Source: an uncultured Eubacteriales bacterium (lineage in GTDB: Bacteria; Bacillota; Clostridia; Oscillospirales; CAG-272). From it: 64,000 nucleotides of DNA. Location: contig CAKRQL010000013.1 of the NCBI GenBank assembly GCA_934393265.1, positions 47,066-111,065 of the forward strand. The letters are read 5' to 3'. Shown here one piece after another: positions 41,315 through 49,242 of this stretch. The position numbers and the translations under genes were made by a program. Under the pieces are notes generated by a model. That model made no database searches. It had not been told where the DNA came from and saw nothing but the letters and a program-made list of their open reading frames with translations. Positions within the stretch are counted from its first letter, which is position 1; each line of letters starts with the position of its first letter.

Positions 41315-43645
41315 TTATTCGAGTGTTATCTTCGATACTCCGATGTCGGATCTGCCGAGGACTTTGATGATGTTCATAAGAAGCTCCATCTCCTCCTCGG
41401 GGAATTTCAGGAAATCGAGAACGACCGTGCTGTTGTCGGGAATTGTCGCCTTGACCCTGATGTACACATCCTCCTTGTGGAAGTACTTCATCGTCGAGGA
41501 TATGAGGTCCTGTATGCGCTTTGTAACGTTCGGGTCGACGGGGTAGCGGAACATGAGCTTAACGACCTTGCGCACGTATGTATAGGTGCGCGCCTTTTCC
41601 GCCTCGGCTCTCGCCCTTGCCGCCGCCTCCGCTTTGGCTCTCGCCTCCGCCTCGGCTCTTGCGGCGATTTCCGCCTTTGCTCTCGCCTCTTCTTCGGCTT
41701 TCGCCGCCGCCTCGGCTCTTGCTCTCGCCTCCGCCTCTATCTTCGCCCGTGCTTCCGCCTCGGCGCGGAGCCTTGCGCGCTCCTCTTCCTCGGCGCGGCG
41801 GCGTTCCTCCTCGAGTCTCTGCTGCTCGGCGAGCCTTGCCTCGGCTTCCGCCCTTGCGCGCTCCTCGGCGCGCCTTTGCGCCTCGAGATGCTCTCGCTCA
41901 AGCCGCGCGCGCTCTTCCTCGAGCGACTTTCTTGCCGCCTCGGCTATGAGCTCGCGCTCGCGCTGCTCCTGCTTCGCCCTTGCCTCTATCTCGGCTTTGA
42001 GCTTTGCGGTCTCCTCCTCGCGTCGCTGCTCCTCGGCGCGGCGGCGCACCTCCTCGGTGAGCCTGTCCTGCTCGGCTTTCCTTGCCATAGCCGTGAGCCG
42101 CTCGTTCTCCCGGCGGAGCTCGTCCTGCTCTCTGCGGAGCCGCTCGTTTTCTTCCTCAGCCTTGCGGCGCTTTTCTTCCTCAGCTTCGAGCCGGAGCTTA
42201 GCCTCGACCTCCGCGCGTATCTTTGCCTCCATTGCGGCGCGCTCCTCTTCGGCGCGGCGGGCTCTGTCCTCCTCGGCTCGCTTTGCCGCGAGGTCTGCCT
42301 CTCTTGCCGCCTCTGCGAGCTCCTCGGCGCGGTGCCTTTCCTCCGCCTCGGCTCTCGCTCTCTCCTCGGCTTCGGCTTTCGCCTTTGCCGCCTGGCGCAG
42401 CGCGGCGAGCTCCGCCCGCTCTTCGTGCGGGGCAGGGGACTCCGTGACCTCGGGCGCGGGCTCCTCCTTTTCGGGAACAGCCTCTGCGGTCGCGGGTGTC
42501 TCTTCGTCCTCGTCGGTTGAAAGCTCGAAGGTAACCTCCTCTGCGGGTGCCTCCTCTGTCCCGACCTCCGGGGTCAGCGGCGCGTCCTCCGTCGCGTCAT
42601 AGACCTCGCCGTTGCTCTCCTGCGAAATCGCACTTCTGCACGCGGCGAGAATATCGTCGCCGTATCCGGAATTGGTGCCGACCTCTGCCGCCGGGGTCTT
42701 TATTCCCTCGCCGCGGAGTATTTCGTTGAGCTTGAGATTTATGTCGCTCTGGTCGACGGGGACGGATGTGTCCGTGCGCTCGACCTCGTCGCGCTTTATG
42801 GCGCGCTTTATTATTTCGCGCCACTCGGTGATGTTCTTTCTCCCCATGGCGAGCTGATACTTGTCGGTGCCGACCCTCGTTAAGAAGCGGTACTCCCGCT
42901 CGCGTATCTTCTGCGGGACATCCTCTCCTATCTCAAACGTGACCTCTCCCGCGCGTATGTGTGCGTTGACGGGGCAGGCGAAGGCGGAGGTGTTGTGCGT
43001 CCACTTGACCCAGAAGTCGCGCGTCGAACAGCCCTTCGCGGTTATGAGCAGCCGTCGGTAGGTGACATTCTCGGTTATGTGCTCCATATATGTCCCGGGT
43101 GCGAATACCATGCTTATTCTGACGGTGCTCCCGGCGAGATTTTTAATCGAGAACGCGCGGCAGATCTCGTCGTCGAGCTGCCTTGCCATCTCGTCTATGA
43201 AGTCCTGCGCGTACTTTCCGATGAGGAAAGTCGGGTCGTCCGACGTGGACTGGACCTCTATCGTCATTCCGCCGGGGAAGTAGGTATTCCTGCCCTCGAG
43301 CTTTTGCATGAACTCTGCGGGCACATCCTCCGCAATGCTGAATTTAAGGCACTCCGCGCCGACGTATGCATAGGGGATCCCCCCTTTGAATGAGGACTTG
43401 TCCTTCATATCAAAGGATATCCAGATAGTTTCGTGCCGGTCGCCGAGTATCGCCGTCATAGGGTAGTACCACAGCGTCCCGACAGAGAAGCTGTCGCTTA
43501 TGTAATCCTCATACATCTGTATTCCGGTAAGCCGGTCGCCGTAGACATCGGCGAGGATGGGGAGAAGATTTGTGCGAATACTCTCCGCGAATTTGTCCGA
43601 GAGCGTTTCGCGCACTGTTTTGTTGTGTGTGAAATCGACCGTCAT
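41315..43645 (-). CDS. Large protein with a very long charged helix (coiled coil or single alpha helix)
   Basis: 776 residues from the ATG at 43645, chosen for GGAGGTTCATC upstream and a promoter further up. Residues 1-310 form a globular domain I do not recognise (opening MTVDFTHNKTVRETLSDKF). An acidic linker (about 330-400) leads to about 280 residues (405-684) made almost only of Glu, Ala, Arg and Lys in heptad-like and E4-(R/K)4-like patterns, then a final 90-residue alpha/beta domain (MFRYPVDPNVTKRIQDLIS to the end). No signal or membrane segment. It could be a scaffold or spacer in the cytoplasm. It lies downstream of the AddB gene with its own promoter. Confidence 0.82.
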   Translation of the reverse strand: MTVDFTHNKTVRETLSDKFAESIRTNLLPILADVYGDRLTGIQMYEDYISDSFSVGTLWYYPMTAILGDRHETIWISFDMKDKSSFKGGIPYAYVGAECLKFSIAEDVPAEFMQKLEGRNTYFPGGMTIEVQSTSDDPTFLIGKYAQDFIDEMARQLDDEICRAFSIKNLAGSTVRISMVFAPGTYMEHITENVTYRRLLITAKGCSTRDFWVKWTHNTSAFACPVNAHIRAGEVTFEIGEDVPQKIREREYRFLTRVGTDKYQLAMGRKNITEWREIIKRAIKRDEVERTDTSVPVDQSDINLKLNEILRGEGIKTPAAEVGTNSGYGDDILAACRSAISQESNGEVYDATEDAPLTPEVGTEEAPAEEVTFELSTDEDEETPATAEAVPEKEEPAPEVTESPAPHEERAELAALRQAAKAKAEAEERARAEAEERHRAEELAEAAREADLAAKRAEEDRARRAEEERAAMEAKIRAEVEAKLRLEAEEEKRRKAEEENERLRREQDELRRENERLTAMARKAEQDRLTEEVRRRAEEQRREEETAKLKAEIEARAKQEQRERELIAEAARKSLEEERARLEREHLEAQRRAEERARAEAEARLAEQQRLEEERRRAEEEERARLRAEAEARAKIEAEARARAEAAAKAEEEARAKAEIAARAEAEARAKAEAAARARAEAEKARTYTYVRKVVKLMFRYPVDPNVTKRIQDLISSTMKYFHKEDVYIRVKATIPDNSTVVLDFLKFPEEEMELLMNIIKVLGRSDIGVSKITLE

Positions 43646-43722
43646 GATGAACCTCCGGAAAAAATCAGTCGTACCGCGCTCACAGCGCGTCTCTGTAAAT
43701 AAATGATTTATCAACATAAAAT

Positions 43723-43751
43723 ATTTTAGCATACAGAAATTCAAAAATCAA
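43723..43751 (-). promoter_or_regulatory. Promoter of the long-helix protein gene
   Basis: Read leftward: TTGATT, 17 bases, TAAAAT. The rest of the roughly 300-base spacer up to the AddB stop at 43946 contains no credible gene; I see only short imperfect inverted repeats there. Confidence 0.68.
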
Positions 43752-43945
43752 CGGGGTAGAGCCGAAAAAATTGGAAATTTTCAGATTACGGCATATTTTT
43801 CGCGGCATAAACCGACATGGCGATATGCGCTCTTTGGCGCACCTCGTCGCTTTTTGTCACTTGCACCTCCGATATGCCACGTGTCGCCGCCGCCATTTTG
43901 CGGATATGGTGACCTTATCCCGTAGGCGTTATTCTGTGAGCCGGA

Positions 43946-46900
43946 TTATTTTTTTCTGTCGTCAAAGCCCCCGCGGCAGAAGCTCTTGAAGCGGCAGTAG
44001 CCGCACTTCGCGTCATGCGCCGCACCGTAGAGCGGGCGGGAGGATATGTTTCCGTTCTTCATCTCCCGCGCGACGTAGAGGACGGCGTCCCCGGTTTTTC
44101 TGTCGAGCTCGCGGTACTCCTCCTCGGTGAAAACCCGGCTCTGCGACGAAGCGCGCAGGCTTCCGTCCTTGTTGAACGAGAGGGGAATGTATTTCTGATT
44201 CATCCTGTCGGTTATAGCCTTGTTTGCCGTAAGGAGGCCTCCGCGCCTCTGCTCCTTTTCGGCAGACGCGAGCGAGCCGTCCTCGCTGTCGGTCACCGGG
44301 TCGTCTATTCCCGCCTTTGCGTAGATTATCCCCGCGGGGATGAGCCGCCCGCCCGGCGCGGCGCCGAGAGCAGCGCGGAAGTCCGGGTCGTCCGTCTCCG
44401 ATACAGCCTTCATGTATAGGAGCATCTGCAGATTCTTTCCCTCGTCGATGTCGCTCTTCTTTATGTCCCGCTCCCCGGTCTTATAGTCGGTGACGCGGAT
44501 GTAGGCGTCCTGCCCGTCGGAGTAGGAATCAACGCGGTCGACCGTGCCGTATATCCGTACACGGGTCCCGTCATCAAGCCTGTATTCCGGTGCCTTTGCC
44601 GCCTCGCGCCCGCCTTTTTCGGATATCGGGAGCTCGAAGAATACGGGGAGAAATTCCGACCCCTCCGAGAACTCGTCGCGAAGAACCCGCACCGCCGGGA
44701 CAGCCGCGCGGCAGAGCCTCCTTATCATGTTGTCCATTCTGCCGCCGCGCTCCCCGCTGTAAACGCTCTCGACATATTCGCGCGCCGTGCTCCGGACGCT
44801 CGCCTCGAGCTCACAGTCGCTCATGACCCCGCCCGCGCGGCGCAGCTCGCCTATCCGCTTGACCGTCCGCTCCATAACCATGTGTACAAAGCTTCCGATG
44901 TTTGCTTTGTCAAACCTCGCGTCGGAGCTGTCGGAGAGCTTCATATTGTATTCGAGGAAGTAGGCGAGAGGACAGCTCGTGAACCGCTCTATTCTCGATT
45001 GCGTCAGAGCTATCCCGCCGTCATAAAGGGCGTCACGCGCGGCGGTGAGCCGGAGGTCGCGGTTTTCCGTCTCCCCCTCCGCTACGGCGAGCCGCTCGCC
45101 GAGACCGACGGAGGTGAGCGCGTCGCGCACCTCGCATTCGTGCTCTGCCACCCGCTCGAGCGTGAGCTCGGCGGAATAGGCGCGCTCCGCCTCCGGTATT
45201 GCGGATATGCTCTCCTGCCGGAGCACCCCGCCGCTTATTTCGATTATCCTGTCAATCACCCGCGCCGCGCCCGCCCGCCGGAGCGCGCCGGTTCTCTGCG
45301 TGCTGACAAGTGTCACGGTTTCGGTAGCCGAGGCTATCGCGCGGGAGAAAATGAAGAGCTCTCTCGCGCTCCGGAGCGGGAGCTCCGGCGGGGCGTCGTA
45401 CCCGAGAGAGAAGAGCCGCTCGCGCTCCGCGTCGGAAAAATACCCGCCGTCGTCCGCCGCCCGCGGAAACTCTCCCTCGTTTACAGAAAGCAGATAGACG
45501 TGTTTCTTTCCCCGCGCGCGGAGCATGTCTGCCGGCGCGGCGCTCACCGCGTCGCGGTATTCGGGTATCGCGCCCGCGTCGCAGAGCTCAAATAAAGTTC
45601 TGAGTATCGCGGAGAACGAGTCGGCGCTCACCGTCGCCTCACCCATGACCGAGACGGCGGAGTCGAGCGCACCGGTTATCAGCTCCCAGACCGAGAGCGA
45701 CTCGCGCGCAGATCTCTCTTCGCCGAGCGTCAGGAGCTCCTGTGCCCGCTCTGTCAGCCCCTCGCGCACGCCGAGACGACAGAGTAGGGAGACGAGCGCC
45801 GTTGCGTGCTCTCTCACCGTATGCCCGTTTCCGGCTATGTCCTCGGCAAATGCCGAGAGGTCGCCGACTATCTTATCCCGCGTCGCGTTGACCCGGCGCA
45901 GGAGCTCGTCGCACCCCTCGCGCCGTTTCGTCGTGTATCCGTCCGGGTTCATGCTCCAGTATATCCCGTCGGTGAACCGCCGCCCGGTTATCTGCCACTT
46001 TGAGACGTACCCCTCAAATTCGTCACATTCCGTGCGGCTGACGCCGGAGAGCGGGCATTTTATATAGGAGATGACGTCCCGCGCCGACCAGCCGGACACC
46101 GCGGCATACGCCGCATATATGAGCTTTACCGCCTCAAAGGTAGAGACGTCCCGCCGCTCGGATATAAAGAGCGGCACCCCTGCCTTTGAAAATGCGTCGG
46201 ACAGCGCGCCGCCGAGCGACGTGAGGTCGCGCGCCGTCACCGCAAAATCAGAGTACGACGCCCCGGACTGCACACGGCGGAGAATATCCTCCGCGACAAA
46301 ATCACATTCCTCGTACGGCGTGTCCGAGAGCAGGAGACGTACCTCCTCGGGGTATCCCTCGCGGTAGTCCTCGAGCGTCCCGCCGTTCTTCCAGAGGAGG
46401 CGGAGTATTCCGGGCAGATTTTCGGATTTTGTCCCGCGCACACCGTCGATTTTCCGCGCCGATATGTCGACCCCGCTTTTCTGTGCTATCCGTATCAGCC
46501 GCGCGCGTGTGTCCGCGGGCTCGGTATATTCAAATGAGTCTCTGCCGACCTTCGGCAGACACAGCGTAACCGTCACCTCCGCCCGCCCGGCGAGAGCCGA
46601 CAGCATAGCGTACTGGTCGGCTGTAAAGGAGGTGAAGCCGCAGAAATAAAACCGGCACCCGGAAAACAGCAAGGGATTTTCACGTACCTTCGCCGTCGCC
46701 CTCGGGAGTATCTCGCCCCCGTCGGCAAATCCGTCGCCCATCATGGTGCGATAGGCAGAGCTTATCTTTGCCATGTCCGAGAGCTTCGCGCGCAGGCGCA
46801 TGTCGCCGTCCACGGCGCCGGACTCCGCCGCCTGTGCGAGCTCCTCGGGCGTAAGCCCTATCGCCTGTACCTGCGCCACGGCGTCGAGTGCCTTGCGTAC

Positions 46901-47257
46901 CGTCCCGGGCGATACCTCCTTGCCCATGGTGCTGAGGTGGGGGAGCAGCTCGGCGAGCGTCTGCCACATTATGAGCGCGCATCTCGCCCGGTCTGCCCTC
47001 CGTGTGCCGACGCCACCGGCGCGGCGGAATACGGTGTCGCAGAGCCGCGTGAAGTTCGTCACCTCGAATACAAGAGGGGACGAGGGGGGGAGCCGCCGCG
47101 CCATCTCCTCCTCGGTGGCGACTGTCTGCCCCTCCGGGACGACGAGGCGGTATTTGATTTCTCTCCCGCCCTCCGCCTCGCGGAGCTTTCGCAGTATTTC
47201 TTCCTTGACCTCCTCCTCGGGCAGGGTATAAAAGCCGCCCTCGATAAGTCTTATCAT
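43946..47257 (-). CDS. addB: AddB-like nuclease/helicase subunit, PD-(D/E)XK family
   Basis: 1103 residues, similar to AddB/RexB. The C-terminal RecB-type nuclease has RVTDYKTG near residue 922 and GKNLQMLLYM. Four cysteines for the family's iron-sulfur cluster are present: one in FTSCPLAYF (about 762) and three in CGYCRFKSFC (1083, 1086, 1092). The N-terminal Walker A seen in Bacillus AddB (GxxGxGKT) is not visible here (the protein opens MIRLIEGGFYTLPEEEV), so ATP binding by this subunit is doubtful, as in RexB. AddAB resects double-strand breaks for RecA. AddA would be expected next to it and is not in the window. The start overlaps the winged-helix gene (ATGA). Confidence 0.88.
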   Translation of the reverse strand: MIRLIEGGFYTLPEEEVKEEILRKLREAEGGREIKYRLVVPEGQTVATEEEMARRLPPSSPLVFEVTNFTRLCDTVFRRAGGVGTRRADRARCALIMWQTLAELLPHLSTMGKEVSPGTVRKALDAVAQVQAIGLTPEELAQAAESGAVDGDMRLRAKLSDMAKISSAYRTMMGDGFADGGEILPRATAKVRENPLLFSGCRFYFCGFTSFTADQYAMLSALAGRAEVTVTLCLPKVGRDSFEYTEPADTRARLIRIAQKSGVDISARKIDGVRGTKSENLPGILRLLWKNGGTLEDYREGYPEEVRLLLSDTPYEECDFVAEDILRRVQSGASYSDFAVTARDLTSLGGALSDAFSKAGVPLFISERRDVSTFEAVKLIYAAYAAVSGWSARDVISYIKCPLSGVSRTECDEFEGYVSKWQITGRRFTDGIYWSMNPDGYTTKRREGCDELLRRVNATRDKIVGDLSAFAEDIAGNGHTVREHATALVSLLCRLGVREGLTERAQELLTLGEERSARESLSVWELITGALDSAVSVMGEATVSADSFSAILRTLFELCDAGAIPEYRDAVSAAPADMLRARGKKHVYLLSVNEGEFPRAADDGGYFSDAERERLFSLGYDAPPELPLRSARELFIFSRAIASATETVTLVSTQRTGALRRAGAARVIDRIIEISGGVLRQESISAIPEAERAYSAELTLERVAEHECEVRDALTSVGLGERLAVAEGETENRDLRLTAARDALYDGGIALTQSRIERFTSCPLAYFLEYNMKLSDSSDARFDKANIGSFVHMVMERTVKRIGELRRAGGVMSDCELEASVRSTAREYVESVYSGERGGRMDNMIRRLCRAAVPAVRVLRDEFSEGSEFLPVFFELPISEKGGREAAKAPEYRLDDGTRVRIYGTVDRVDSYSDGQDAYIRVTDYKTGERDIKKSDIDEGKNLQMLLYMKAVSETDDPDFRAALGAAPGGRLIPAGIIYAKAGIDDPVTDSEDGSLASAEKEQRRGGLLTANKAITDRMNQKYIPLSFNKDGSLRASSQSRVFTEEEYRELDRKTGDAVLYVAREMKNGNISSRPLYGAAHDAKCGYCRFKSFCRGGFDDRKK

Positions 47258-47772
47258 TTTTCCGCCTCCTCTCCGAAAATGAGGGCGTAGCCACCCCCGC
47301 GTGACGACGATATAACCCGTCGTCCCCCGCGCTCGAGCTTCTCGCGCAGGTAGTGAATGTAGACGTTGAGCCGCCCGCGGCTTCCCCCTCCGCCCCAGAC
47401 GCTGTCGATTATCTCCTCGCCCGGGACATATCCGCCCCCGGCGGAGAAGAGCAGGGAGTAGATTTTATATTCGATGTCTGTGAGCTTTATCCGCTCACCG
47501 GACAGGACGGCACACCTTCCCGCCGCGTCTATTGAGAGCCCCGGCGCGCCCGCCCTCGTGACAACAGCCGCCGCAGCCCCGAGAGCGTAGTCCCGCGGCA
47601 GTATGCCGCATATCTCCCCGTCCGGGAGCGTCGCGGATATATTCACCCCGTCGTCGGAGAAGAGAATATCGTATTCCTCCCCGTCCGTGACCGATACCCC
47701 GGGCATCCCGGTAAGCTCGAAAAACAGCTTGCCGAAGAGGTATCTGTCCTTTGTCTCTGCCTTTATTTTCAC
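47254..47772 (-). CDS. Winged-helix (OmpR-type) DNA-binding protein without receiver domain
   Basis: 172 residues from a GTG start with CGGAGGTCCC upstream. The C-terminal half (about 92-168) is a Trans_reg_C winged helix: LTDIEYKIYSLLFSAGG, then LNVYIHYLREKLERGG and the wing SSRGGGYAL. The N-terminal half (1-90) is too short and lacks the Asp pocket for a receiver. It overlaps addB by four bases, so it is made with it. It may regulate its own operon through the palindrome at 47892-47919. I know of no standard partner of this kind for AddB. Confidence 0.82.
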   Translation of the reverse strand: MKIKAETKDRYLFGKLFFELTGMPGVSVTDGEEYDILFSDDGVNISATLPDGEICGILPRDYALGAAAAVVTRAGAPGLSIDAAGRCAVLSGERIKLTDIEYKIYSLLFSAGGGYVPGEEIIDSVWGGGGSRGRLNVYIHYLREKLERGGRRVISSSRGGGYALIFGEEAEK

Positions 47773-47891
47773 TGGGACCTCCGCAAAAAAACTTGAAAAT
47801 TAAGTCCGCAATCGGGAAACCGCCCCACGGCAGAAATTTCCGGAACCGCAAACGATCCGCAATTCCTGAAAAACCGAAGCCGTGAATTAAA

Positions 47892-47919
47892 AATTTAATT
47901 TATTAGAAGCAATTAAATT
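47892..47919. promoter_or_regulatory. Perfect inverted repeat at the addB operon promoter
   Basis: AATTTAATT, 10 bases, AATTAAATT. The right arm overlaps the -10 box of the leftward promoter, a good position for a repressor operator. Confidence 0.55.
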
Positions 47920-47945
47920 ATACAACGCGGATGCCCGCTTGTCAA
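47917..47945 (-). promoter_or_regulatory. Perfect consensus promoter of the winged-helix/addB operon
   Basis: Read leftward: TTGACA, 17 bases, TATAAT. The leader to the GTG at 47772 is about 140 bases. Confidence 0.85.
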
Positions 47946-48070
47946 GCATGAAACGGGTGCAATTTCTGCAATAGTGAGGACAATTTTTGCAATTCCTGTG
48001 TGCGCGCACGAGAGGTATAATATATCTGTAAGCAACCCTAAAAATATAAAAAATACCGGAGGTCACCAGA

Positions 48071-49039
48071 ATGGATGACAAAATGCTGAAGGAACTGTAC
48101 CTTATAGGACTTGTTCCGGTTATCAAAATCGAGGATCCCGCGGACGCTGTCCCGCTTGCAAAGGCACTGATGGACGGCGGTCTCCCCGCGGCGGAGATCA
48201 CCTTCCGCACAAAGTGCGCGGCGGAGGCTATAAAGAACATCACAGATACATATCCTGATATGCTCGTCGGCGCCGGCACGGTCCTGACTACGGAGCAGGT
48301 GGATGCCGCCCTTGCCGCAGGGTCGAAGTTTCTCGTTTCCCCGGGACTGAATCCGAAGGTCACCGCATACGCACTCTCAAAGGGCGCGACGATGCTCCCC
48401 GGTATCTCGAACCCCTCGGATATCGAGGCTGCGCTCGAGCTCGGGCTCACTACTGTGAAGTTCTTCCCGGCAGAGGCTGCCGGAGGGCTCAAAATGCTGA
48501 AAGCCATGTCTGCCCCCTACGGACAGCTGCGCTTCATGCCTACAGGCGGCATAAATGCGGATAACCTCCTTGATTACCTGAAGTTCGGGAAGATAATAGC
48601 CTGCGGCGGCTCGTTTATGGTAAAGGACGACCTTGTCCGCGAGAAGAAGTGGGACGAGATAACCGCTCTTACTAAGAACGCCGTAAAGGTAATGCTCGGT
48701 CTTGAGTTCGTTCATATGGGTATAAACAACGATTCGGCAGACGCCGCCGCAAAGGGCGCGCGCCTCTTCTCGGATATGTTCGGCATGCCCGTGCGCGAGA
48801 CCTCAAAGTCGTTCTTCGCCGGCGACGCCTTCGAGTTCATGAACAAGAAAGGACCCGGAAAGTGCGGACATATTGCAATCCGCACAAACTTTGTCGATCG
48901 CGCAATGGCATACTTTGAGAGAATGGGCTTTGAGTTCGACCCCGCATCGATTCAGTACGACGACAAAACGGGGAAGCCGAAGTTCGCATATTTCAGGGAC
49001 GAGGTCTGCGGCTTCGCAATTCACCTTCTGCAGAAATAA
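48071..49039 (+). CDS. KHG/KDPG aldolase fused to a VOC (glyoxalase-like) domain
   Basis: 322 residues. Residues 1-210 are a class I KDPG/KHG aldolase: GLPAAEITFRT (catalytic Glu), GAGTVLT, LVSPGLNP, and the Schiff-base Lys130 in TVKFFPAE. Residues about 214-322 are a VOC fold (EFVHMGINNDSADAAAKGA, then GHIAIRTNFVDRAMAYFERMGFEF). Standard aldolases have about 210 residues, so the C-terminal domain is an extra module. The aldolase splits 2-keto-3-deoxy-6-phosphogluconate to pyruvate and glyceraldehyde 3-phosphate, as in uronate breakdown. The VOC part may be regulatory or catalytic. ACCGGAGGTC precedes the ATG. No Entner-Doudoroff partner is adjacent. Confidence 0.9.
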   Translation: MDDKMLKELYLIGLVPVIKIEDPADAVPLAKALMDGGLPAAEITFRTKCAAEAIKNITDTYPDMLVGAGTVLTTEQVDAALAAGSKFLVSPGLNPKVTAYALSKGATMLPGISNPSDIEAALELGLTTVKFFPAEAAGGLKMLKAMSAPYGQLRFMPTGGINADNLLDYLKFGKIIACGGSFMVKDDLVREKKWDEITALTKNAVKVMLGLEFVHMGINNDSADAAAKGARLFSDMFGMPVRETSKSFFAGDAFEFMNKKGPGKCGHIAIRTNFVDRAMAYFERMGFEFDPASIQYDDKTGKPKFAYFRDEVCGFAIHLLQK

Positions 49040-49089
49040 TCCGCAGACCGAGCGACCGGTAAACCGGCGCGTCGCTTTGCAAAACGAAA

Positions 49090-49131
49090 AAAAGGGAGAG
49101 ATAAGAGCCTGCTGCTCCTCTCCCTCTTTTT
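49090..49131 (+). terminator. Terminator of the aldolase gene
   Basis: AAAAAGGGAGAG and CTCTCCCTCTTTTT pair around a 17-base loop, with a run of five T. Confidence 0.78.
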
Positions 49132-49242
49132 GACGGAATATATAACCGTAAAAGCACATGCAATATCCGCGCCCGACAGGGGGCAAACACGAGAGCCTGT
49201 CTTAAAAACCACACAGGCGACAGAACCGGAAAGGAGAGAAAA

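Larger units (their letters stand above)
47859..47998. repeat. Three copies of GCAATT(C/T)CTG in the addB/aldolase intergenic region
   Basis: Copies at 47859-47868, 47959-47968 and 47989-47998, all in the same orientation. The spacings are 100 and 30 bases, close to whole helix turns for the last pair. The last copy covers the -35 position of the aldolase gene, whose -10 is TATAAT at 48016-48021 with no recognisable -35. This suggests a regulator-binding site. Confidence 0.5.

Noticed and set aside
41477..42602. Long reading frames on the + strand (up to 347 codons) opposite the charged-helix protein
   Set aside because: They mirror the Glu/Ala/Arg repeat on the other strand, give Leu/Arg/Ser-rich nonsense, and lack ribosome binding sites. 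The reverse-strand frame has a promoter, ribosome site and sensible end domains.
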